From the NCBI GenBank assembly GCA_013205085.1, contig JABMLH010000004.1, forward strand, positions 248,001 to 312,000: a stretch of DNA of 64,000 nt, written 5' to 3'. The position numbers and the translations under genes are program-made. Below, piece after piece: positions 58,339 through 64,000 of the stretch. Origin of the DNA: Microbacteriaceae bacterium VKM Ac-2854 (GTDB taxonomy: Bacteria > Actinomycetota > Actinomycetes > Actinomycetales > Microbacteriaceae). The notes beneath the pieces are model-generated. The model was not told the origin of the DNA and did not search any database. It saw only the letters and a program-made list of their open reading frames with translations. The stretch's first letter is position 1. The number at the start of each line of letters is the position of its first letter.

Positions 58339-58680
58339 TCAGCCGCGCAGCACCTTCGCCATCGGTCGGCCCTTCGCGAGCTCGTCGACGAGCTTGTCGA
58401 GGTACCGGATCTTCTGCATCAGCGGATCCTCGATGGTCTCGACGCGGATGCCGCAGATCGTTCCGGTGATCCGGTCGACACCGGGATTCAACTGGGCCTG
58501 CGCGAAGAACTGCTCGAACGTGATGCCCTCGTCGAGGTGCCGGCGGAGTTCGGCCTCGTCGAAGCCGGTCAGCCAGCGGATGACCTCGTCGAGCTCCGCG
58601 ACCGTGCGGCCCTTCTTCTGCACCTTCGTGACGTAGTGCGGATAGACCGAGGCGACGCTGACGGAGAAGATCCTGGACAC
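58339..58680 (-). CDS. DUF2200 domain protein
   Basis: A 113-residue protein with the DUF2200 pattern throughout: IFSVSVASVYPHYVTKVQKK, then EVIRWLTGF, ITFEQFFAQA, ITGTICGIRVE, DPLMQKIRYLDKLVDELAKG. GTG 58680 gives the usual family length (about 115); the frame extends upstream without a ribosome site. Function unknown, though the family is widespread; the fold is all-alpha. Divergent from the aldo/keto reductase gene. Confidence 0.88.
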   Translation of the reverse strand: MSRIFSVSVASVYPHYVTKVQKKGRTVAELDEVIRWLTGFDEAELRRHLDEGITFEQFFAQAQLNPGVDRITGTICGIRVETIEDPLMQKIRYLDKLVDELAKGRPMAKVLRG

Positions 58681-58803
58681 GCCCGAAGCGTATACCTCGG
58701 CCCGGCCGACCGCTCCGCAACCCCTGGCGTGGCACCCGGGTGGGGCGAGTAACGTCCGGACGGGCCCGCATCCGAAGCGGGCAGCGAGCAGGGAGCGTTC
58801 ATC

Positions 58804-59808
58804 ATGGAATTCAGGTACCTCGGCAACTCCGGTTTCAAGGTGTCGGAGCTGACGCTGGGCAACTGGCTGACGCACGGCTCACAGGTCGAGAACGACACCG
58901 CGACGGCCTGCGTGCGCGCGGCCCTCGACGTCGGCATCTCCACCTTCGACACCGCCGACGTGTACGCGAACACGCAGGCGGAGGTGGTGCTCGGCGAGGC
59001 GCTGAAGGGCGAGCGTCGCGAATCCGTCGAGATCTTCACGAAGGTCTACGGCCCGACCGGGCCGAAGGGACACAACGACACCGGGCTCAGCCGCAAGCAC
59101 ATCACCGAGTCGATCAACGGCTCGCTGAAGCGGCTGCAGACCGACTACGTCGACCTGTATCAGGCGCACCGCTACGACGTCGAGACCCCGCTGGAGGAGA
59201 CGATGCAGACCTTCGCCGACCTCGTTCGGCAGGGCAAGGTGCTCTACATCGGCGTCTCGGAGTGGAACGCGCAGCAGCTGCGCGACGCCTCGGCGCTGGC
59301 GAAGGAGCTGAAGATCCAGCTCATCTCGAACCAGCCGGAGTACTCGCTGCTGTGGCGCGTCATCGAGAGCGAGGTCGTGCCGGCCTCGAAGGAGCTCGGC
59401 ATCTCGCAGATCGTCTGGTCGCCGATCGCGCAGGGGGTGCTCTCCGGGAAGTACACGAAGGGAGCCGCGCTGCCCGAGGGCAGCCGCGCGACGGATGACA
59501 AGGGCGGCGCCGCGATGATCAAGCGTTGGCTGGGCGACCGCGTGCTCGACGCCGTCGCCGCGCTGAAGCCGATCGCCGATGAGCTGGGGCTCACCCAGGC
59601 GCAGCTGTCGCTCGCGTGGGTGCTCTCGAACGACAACGTGGCGTCGGCGATCATCGGCGCGTCGCGTCCGGAGCAGGTCGAGTCGAACGTGAAGGCGTCG
59701 GGTGTGAAGCTGGACGCCGAGGTGCTGGCGCGGATCGACGCGGTCTTCGAGGGGCTCGCCGAGACGGACCCGCGCAAGACGCAGATGCCGTCGGGGCGCG
59801 AGGCGTAG
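58804..59808 (+). CDS. aldo/keto reductase (Kv-beta-like)
   Basis: A 334-residue NADPH-dependent oxidoreductase with a TIM barrel. The catalytic tetrad is intact: Asp49 and Tyr54 (DTADVYANT), Lys80 (EIFTKVY), His122 (YQAHRYD). The C-terminal NADPH-binding segment (IIGASRPEQVESNV) is present. It resembles the Kv-beta/YghZ branch that reduces aldehydes such as methylglyoxal. ATG 58804 is preceded by a GGGAG sequence 8-12 nt upstream. Single gene with its own terminator. Confidence 0.95.
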   Translation: MEFRYLGNSGFKVSELTLGNWLTHGSQVENDTATACVRAALDVGISTFDTADVYANTQAEVVLGEALKGERRESVEIFTKVYGPTGPKGHNDTGLSRKHITESINGSLKRLQTDYVDLYQAHRYDVETPLEETMQTFADLVRQGKVLYIGVSEWNAQQLRDASALAKELKIQLISNQPEYSLLWRVIESEVVPASKELGISQIVWSPIAQGVLSGKYTKGAALPEGSRATDDKGGAAMIKRWLGDRVLDAVAALKPIADELGLTQAQLSLAWVLSNDNVASAIIGASRPEQVESNVKASGVKLDAEVLARIDAVFEGLAETDPRKTQMPSGREA

Positions 59809-59852
59809 GGACCGGAAGTTCACACCGGCCGATCTCACCTTCCGTCCGCACC

Positions 59853-59898
59853 CGACGGGCCCGCCCGCCGTGCACATGCACAACGGGCGGGCCCGTCG
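59853..59898. terminator. GC-rich hairpin between convergent genes
   Basis: Arms cgacgggcccgcccg (59853-59867) and cgggcgggcccgtcg (59884-59898), perfect 15 bp, loop 16 nt, between the aldo/keto reductase (+) and the M23-like gene (-). Confidence 0.75.
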
Positions 59899-59915
59899 AC
59901 CGGACGTCGCGCTCG

Positions 59916-60845
59916 TCAGACGCCGAACAGGCCGCAGATCGTCGCCCAGTCGGCGTCGCTGACACCCATCACGTTGGTCAGCGGCGTCGGCGGCACGAAC
60001 CGCTTACCGCGCGGGTCTAGTCCCTGCGCGTCGATCTGCTGGTTGTAGAACAGGATCAGGCGGCGCCAGTTGTTGTACTCCGCCTCGTTGGCGAAGATGT
60101 GTCGGCCGGGCGCGGTCGAAGTGCCCGTGCGGAAATCCGACCCGAATACCGCGATCTCTCCAGTGTTCTGTCTACGAATGTACATATCTTGCGGCTCCTC
60201 GTCGAATGAATAGTCGATCAATTGCGGTTGCGCCGGCACTGTCTGTCCGGTGATGAATTTCGTCACGTCCAGGCGACGCCCCTGAGCGTCGAGGCCATGA
60301 ACATGCAGGTGGATGTCCCCGCCATAGTTTTCGTTGTTTGCGGAGGCGCCGGACTTACCGATGAAGTCGTTCGCATTCTTATGGCCAGCAGTCCCGAAAG
60401 CGGATTGATGCTGGAACACGATTGCGACCATCGGCCCCGCAGCCTCCGGTGGCGATGACTCGGCGGGCCGCACCCGGTTGATCGGCGCGTCCAGCTCCAA
60501 CACGGACCGCCGACCGGCACTCCCGACCCAGCCGGCCGCGAACTCCCCGGAACCCCCGGAAATCCGCAGATTTCCGTCGGCGGGCGCGACCAGATCCGTC
60601 CCGTATGCCAGCGGATAGTCAATCCCGCCGAGGCTGTAACTGGCGTGGCTCGCCCACGTTCCGGTCACCCTCGTCGACGCCCATGGATTGAACGGTGTAT
60701 TGGCCGCGAATGCCATTGGCGCATCCGCGGCGACAGCGACGCCGATAGAAGCCGCCGCCCCGATCCCTACCCCTAGGAACATTCTCCGTCGAATTGTCGA
60801 AGTTATCTTTTCGACATCGACGGGTTCATCGTCATGTTGCTTCAA
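59916..60845 (-). CDS. Tat-exported M23-like protein with an altered metal site
   Basis: A 309-residue protein with a twin-arginine-type signal (TIRRRMFLGVGIGAAASIG) and cleavage near 47. The mature domain resembles LytM/M23 peptidases: Y-G-T-D-L-V-A-P-A-D-G (Asp84) and HLHVH (179-183), with GHKNANDFIGKSG between. The first zinc His of H-x-G-x-D is Ala80 here, so peptidase activity is doubtful. TTG 60845 is chosen because GGGGGAG precedes it by 7 nt. The mid region (about 60130-60420) is less GC-rich than neighbours, hinting at a different origin. It may be a cell-wall binding protein. Confidence 0.7.
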   Translation of the reverse strand: MKQHDDEPVDVEKITSTIRRRMFLGVGIGAAASIGVAVAADAPMAFAANTPFNPWASTRVTGTWASHASYSLGGIDYPLAYGTDLVAPADGNLRISGGSGEFAAGWVGSAGRRSVLELDAPINRVRPAESSPPEAAGPMVAIVFQHQSAFGTAGHKNANDFIGKSGASANNENYGGDIHLHVHGLDAQGRRLDVTKFITGQTVPAQPQLIDYSFDEEPQDMYIRRQNTGEIAVFGSDFRTGTSTAPGRHIFANEAEYNNWRRLILFYNQQIDAQGLDPRGKRFVPPTPLTNVMGVSDADWATICGLFGV

Positions 60846-61063
60846 TGCAACTCCCCCCGTTGTTGACTCATTCGCAATGTAGCAGCGACGCAAGCGCGGA
60901 GTCAATCTCAGGATCGAGGCGTTTGCCGTAAAGGGAATTCCGCGATGTTCCCGGACCTTCCGAGCCGGGCACGAAACGTTCCGGGCGGAGGTTCACGGCG
61001 GCCGAAGCTGGCGCCGCGGTGTGAACCCGGGCGCCGGCGCCGGGGTGTCCCTACGCTGACAGC

Positions 61064-61417
61064 ATGTTCGCTGGGCTGCAGGGCTGGCACCTGCTCATCA
61101 TCCTGACCGTGATCTCGCCGATCGTGCTGCTCGCGATCGGGCTGCCGATCTCGATCGCGCAGGGCAGGGCGCGGCGGGAGCAGGGGCTGGTGACCGATCC
61201 GCGGACGAACACGCTGTCGATCATCGCGTTCGTGCTCTCGTTCTTCGTCGGCATCGTGGCGGTGGTCTGCGGGCACCTCGCCCGAGCGCGGATCCGCGCG
61301 AGCGGGGAGGCCGGCTGGGGCTTCGCGACCTGGGCGCTGTTCGCGGGGTACTACGGCACGGTGCTGGGGGTGCTCGTCGCGGTCGGCACGATCGCGTCGC
61401 TGGTGGCGAAGGGCTGA
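61064..61417 (+). CDS. DUF4190-like small membrane protein
   Basis: A 117-residue membrane protein with three hydrophobic segments (LLIILTVISPIVLLAIGLPI; LSIIAFVLSFFVGIVAVVCG; ALFAGYYGTVLGVLVAVGTI) and the DUF4190-type motif CGHLARARIRASGEAGWGFA between helices 2 and 3. Its function is unknown. It converges with the EEP gene with only 19 bp between. Confidence 0.75.
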   Translation: MFAGLQGWHLLIILTVISPIVLLAIGLPISIAQGRARREQGLVTDPRTNTLSIIAFVLSFFVGIVAVVCGHLARARIRASGEAGWGFATWALFAGYYGTVLGVLVAVGTIASLVAKG

Positions 61418-61436
61418 CCCGCCCGGGAGGGGCGGC

Positions 61437-62261
61437 TCAACGGGCCCCCGCGGTCGGCATCCGCAGCACCGCCTGCACCGCCTCGTGGTCGGACGCGGAG
61501 CGCCCGTTGTAGCGCAGCGCGTTCACGCCCATCCGCGTCACGTCGATGCCGGGGGTCACCAGCATCCAGTCGATGCGTTTGCCCTCCAGCGAGATCGGCC
61601 GCCAACCGTTGAAGGTGGCCCACGGCGGAGTGAGCTGCTCGTCGGACGCGAGCCACGCGTCGCGGAGTGTGCGGGTCAGCTCGCCGTAGGGCTCGCTGCC
61701 GATCTGGGCGTTGAAGTCGCCGCTGACCACCGCGGGCTCGTCGCCGATCAGCCCCGCGATCATCCGCACCGACTCCAGCCGGGCGTTCGCCGACTCGTGG
61801 TCGAGGTGCAGGTTCACGAAGCGGAACACGGCGGACGTGTCCAGGTCGCGCAACCGCGCCGTGACGAGCATCCGCGGGATCCGGTTGCCCCAGCCGCGCG
61901 ATCCGGGCACGTCGGGCGTGTCCGAGAGCGCGAGCTGCTGCCAGTCGAGCAGCTCCAGGCGGTCGGAGTCCCAGACGATCGGCACGCGCTCGCCCTCGCG
62001 ATCAGGGTTGCGCCCGTAGCCGACCGACCGGTAGCTCGGGCCGAGCGCCTGCTCGACGAAGCGCTGCTGATGCGCGAGCGTCTCCTGCACCCCGACGAGC
62101 GTGGGCCGCTCGTTCTGCAGGAAGCGCCGCAGCAACAGCTTGCGGGTGGGCCAATCATCGGGCGTGCCGGGGGCCGCACGCGGCATCCGACGACGGATGT
62201 TGTAGCTCATCACGTGCAGACCGGGCGCGGACACCGCGCCGATCAGCGGAGTATCCGGCAT
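61437..62261 (-). CDS. endonuclease/exonuclease/phosphatase family hydrolase
   Basis: A 274-residue EEP-superfamily metal-dependent hydrolase: N in MSYNIRR, catalytic Glu in GVQETL, NLHLDHES, GDFNAQ, and the final SDH (SASDHEAV). It lacks a signal peptide, so it is presumably cytoplasmic; the substrate could be nucleic acid, a phosphoester or a lipid headgroup. ATG 62261 is chosen; the upstream extension of the frame passes through the intergenic hairpin and is not coding. Confidence 0.9.
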   Translation of the reverse strand: MPDTPLIGAVSAPGLHVMSYNIRRRMPRAAPGTPDDWPTRKLLLRRFLQNERPTLVGVQETLAHQQRFVEQALGPSYRSVGYGRNPDREGERVPIVWDSDRLELLDWQQLALSDTPDVPGSRGWGNRIPRMLVTARLRDLDTSAVFRFVNLHLDHESANARLESVRMIAGLIGDEPAVVSGDFNAQIGSEPYGELTRTLRDAWLASDEQLTPPWATFNGWRPISLEGKRIDWMLVTPGIDVTRMGVNALRYNGRSASDHEAVQAVLRMPTAGAR

Positions 62262-62289
62262 GCCTGCAAGCGTAGACGCCTTCCCCTTG

Positions 62290-62334
62290 GCGAAAAGTTG
62301 CAGCCCCGGAGCGCCGAGGGCTGCAACTTTTCGC
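62290..62334. repeat. palindromic element, left of FBP gene
   Basis: Arms gcgaaaagttgcagccc (62290-62306) and gggctgcaacttttcgc (62318-62334), 11-nt loop. Nearly identical in sequence to the element at 62984-63036. It lies 25 bp after the end of the FBP gene and 28 bp upstream of the EEP start. Confidence 0.85.
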
Positions 62335-62359
62335 GGACGGCGGGGCGCCTGACCCGGGG

Positions 62360-62836
62360 TCAGCCCAGCACGGCGGCCGCGAAGCCCGCGGCGTGCGCCT
62401 GCAGCGAGGCGATCCGCTCCAGTCGCGCGGCCTCGACGTCGAAACCGATGTACGCCATCGGCGGCGCCTTGCGCACGTTGGCCGAGCACTGGAACTCGGC
62501 GCAGATCAGCGTGCCGACGGTGTCGCCCTTGCGACCGGCCGCGCCGGCCTTGCGCGCGGCGAAGAACACCACGTCGTTGGGCAGTTTCACGTCGCGGCAC
62601 CAGGAGCACTGCGCCCGGGTTCGCGGCGCGGTGCCGGCCTGCTGCAGGACAAGTCCAACGGGCTCGCCGTCGACGGGCACAACGACGTAGCTGCGCCGGG
62701 GCAGCTTGCGATCGGTCCAGCCGAGGTAGTCGAGCCGCTCGAAGTCGCCGAGTTCCGGCAGGGTCAGTTCGGTCAGTTCTTTGCGCGAGGCGTTCACGAA
62801 CGCGTCGCGGATGTTCTTCTCATCGAGGATGAGCAT
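62360..62836 (-). CDS. FBP-domain (EF-G-binding-like) zinc-finger protein
   Basis: A 158-residue protein of the FBP domain family, which resembles the C-terminal treble-clef zinc finger of FusB/elongation-factor-G-binding proteins. Zinc ligands are visible in CSWCRD and, 40 residues on, C-x4-C in LICAEFQCS. The N-terminal half has LPELGDFERLDYLGWTD and R-S-Y-V-V-V-P. It may bind the ribosome or EF-G; function in actinobacteria is unproven. ATG 62836 gives the usual family length. Confidence 0.88.
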   Translation of the reverse strand: MLILDEKNIRDAFVNASRKELTELTLPELGDFERLDYLGWTDRKLPRRSYVVVPVDGEPVGLVLQQAGTAPRTRAQCSWCRDVKLPNDVVFFAARKAGAAGRKGDTVGTLICAEFQCSANVRKAPPMAYIGFDVEAARLERIASLQAHAAGFAAAVLG

Positions 62837-62983
62837 GGTTCTCCAAACAGGAATAGCGGTCGGGGTGCGGGGTACCGCTATCGACCGCCGACGGACGTGC
62901 CGCCGTCGACCTCCCACTGCCCACCGGGCGCCTCGTTCCTGCTCACCCCTCCAGGCTAAACCCCGCTCGCCCGCCGCCACCCT

Positions 62984-63036
62984 CTTGGCGAAAAGTTGCA
63001 GCCCCGGCGCGCCGAGGGCTGCAACTTTTCGCCAAG
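62984..63036. repeat. palindromic element, right of FBP gene
   Basis: Arms 62984-63004 and 63016-63036, perfect 21-bp complementarity including gcgaaaagttgcagccc; second copy of the 62290-62334 element in the same orientation. It lies 10 bp after the end of the 63047 gene. Confidence 0.85.
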
Positions 63037-63046
63037 GGGAGGGGGG

Positions 63047-64000
63047 TCACGACGGGCGCGGTCGCACCAGGCGGCGCACGAGGAGGAACGTCGCGGCGGT
63101 GCCGGCGGCGGCGACCAGCGCGCCGATCGAGGCGGCCGTCCAGTCGGGCTGGACGGCGACGGCCGTGAAGCCGAAGACGACCGACGGCGCCACGGCCGCG
63201 GCACCGAGCACGGCGAGCACGGTGCCGAATCGCCGTTCACGCCGGTCCGCCTCCGACGCGGTCGCCGCCGCACGATCGCGTTCGCGCTCCTCCGCGCGGC
63301 GGGAGTGCAGTTGCACGAGCGAACGCAGGTCGCTCTGGCTGCGGGCGAGTTCCTCCAGCCGGGCCGTCAAGCCGAGGGCCTCCTGCGCCGCCTGCAACAG
63401 CGCCGTGCCGTCGTTGTGCTCGGGCACCTGGGTGAACCAGAGGTTCAGCCGGAAGTCGACGAGGTCGCGATCCAACGCCTCGACGGTGGCGAGCAGCTGC
63501 TCCAGTTGCTCCGATCCTGTCGAGCGCGCGGCGGCGGCGAGTCGGGCCTCGTGCGCGCTGAGCGCCGCCTTCTGCCGCAGCGCCAGCACGAAGACGTCGA
63601 GGTAGCGCGTGTGCACGAGAGCCCGGATCCGGTTGTTCACCAGCGCACCCGTTTCGAGCTCCAGCCCGTCTCGACCCACGAATCCGGCACCGAACAGGCC
63701 GACGCGGCACGACGTGAGATGCGAGATCTCCGGGGCGGATGCGCCTGCCGACGCCGCCGAATCGTGCGGCAGGTCGACCCCGGCCCGGGATCCGGATGCG
63801 AAGGCCCAGGTCCACTTGTCCGGTTCCGCCCACGCGGTGTGCTCGGCCAGAAGGGCCGGCCGCGGCACCGCTGCGCGGCTCGCGACCGCGTGGGTGATCA
63901 CGAACGGGAACGAGTGATGCTGCTCCCGATCGATGCCCTCGACCCAGCCACCGTTGGCCAGCACAAGACGAATGCGGAAGGTGGCCAGCAGGTGGGCGAG
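63047..64000 (-). CDS. membrane protein with C-terminal helix pair, 5' end beyond the window
   Basis: The minus-strand frame is open to the right edge, so the true start probably lies outside; GTG 63964 is the first candidate inside. At least 317 residues are visible. The middle contains a long helical/coiled region (about 63270-63560; EELARSQSDLRSLVQLHSRRAEERERDR), and the C-terminus has two TM helices (VLAVLGAAAVAPSVVFGFTAVAV and SIGALVAAAGTAATFLLVRRLV). This soluble-coil-two-TM layout resembles CorA-like transporters or membrane-tethered conflict proteins, but I cannot assign a family. Confidence 0.7.
   Translation of the reverse strand, partial: LAHLLATFRIRLVLANGGWVEGIDREQHHSFPFVITHAVASRAAVPRPALLAEHTAWAEPDKWTWAFASGSRAGVDLPHDSAASAGASAPEISHLTSCRVGLFGAGFVGRDGLELETGALVNNRIRALVHTRYLDVFVLALRQKAALSAHEARLAAAARSTGSEQLEQLLATVEALDRDLVDFRLNLWFTQVPEHNDGTALLQAAQEALGLTARLEELARSQSDLRSLVQLHSRRAEERERDRAAATASEADRRERRFGTVLAVLGAAAVAPSVVFGFTAVAVQPDWTAASIGALVAAAGTAATFLLVRRLVRPRPS

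Overview
The window looks like chromosome from a high-GC actinobacterium, most likely a member of Microbacteriaceae. I base this on the roughly 70% GC coding sequence, frequent GTG starts, ATGA/GTGA-coupled genes, the gene families present, and the tandem Ig-like repeats typical of the secreted proteins of that family. No rRNA, tRNA, CRISPR array, insertion sequence or phage structural gene was found. GC and identity figures are estimates by eye.

Layout. (1) Bases 1-9335 form a lower-GC accessory region: a GIY-YIG/DUF2075 helicase-like protein cut by the left edge, a MazG-like protein, a divergent type II restriction-modification pair (C5 methyltransferase; PD-(D/E)XK nuclease) with an abutting DUF6994-like gene, then two copies of a lipoprotein + PKD-protein cassette surrounding a HipA-like kinase/DUF3037 pair. 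The second PKD gene is frameshifted. (2) 9373-10822 holds a small multidrug export family membrane protein and a MerR regulator. (3) 11082-17588 is a complete type I Wadjet operon (jetABCD), bracketed by two near-identical 54-bp palindromic direct repeats. (4) 17696-43240, all on the minus strand, is a gene train of about 25.5 kb: a 2025-residue surface protein with cadherin-like and Fn3 domains, MoxR ATPase, DUF58, transglutaminase-like protein, RDD/FHA protein, PP2C phosphatase, FHA protein, Ser/Thr kinase, second FHA protein, FHA-FtsK/SpoIIIE (EccC/EssC-like) ATPase, WXG100 protein, WXG100 protein fused to a CHAP-like cysteine hydrolase, a secreted unknown and a VWA protein. It merges the gene set called the PFNA cluster in Bifidobacterium (kinase, Fn3, AAA-ATPase, DUF58, transglutaminase) with a minimal type VII secretion module. 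(5) 43458-46356 is a divergent LuxR-type response regulator/histidine kinase/membrane protein operon. (6) 46476-48088 is a translationally coupled pair of a LuxI/GNAT-like synthase and a ThiF/E1-like protein. (7) 48381-51572 contains hypotheticals and a YhcG/DUF1016 nuclease whose middle is read out of frame. (8) 51904-57714 holds two secreted proteins sharing 13 related Ig-like repeats, one a subtilase. (9) 57801-64000 has ordinary small genes: compact sigma-like protein, DUF2200, aldo/keto reductase, Tat-exported M23-like protein, DUF4190-like protein, EEP hydrolase, FBP zinc-finger protein and a partial membrane protein.

How the genes may work together. The left third is a defence region: restriction-modification, Wadjet against plasmids, and several candidate accessory defence genes. 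The central train probably builds a phospho-regulated cell-surface machine: the kinase/phosphatase pair and three FHA-bearing proteins would signal to the FtsK-type ATPase that exports WXG100 proteins, one carrying a cell-wall hydrolase-like domain, while MoxR/DUF58/transglutaminase-like proteins assist assembly of the giant surface protein. The divergent two-component operon is a candidate regulator of this train. These functional links are inference from gene order and family knowledge.
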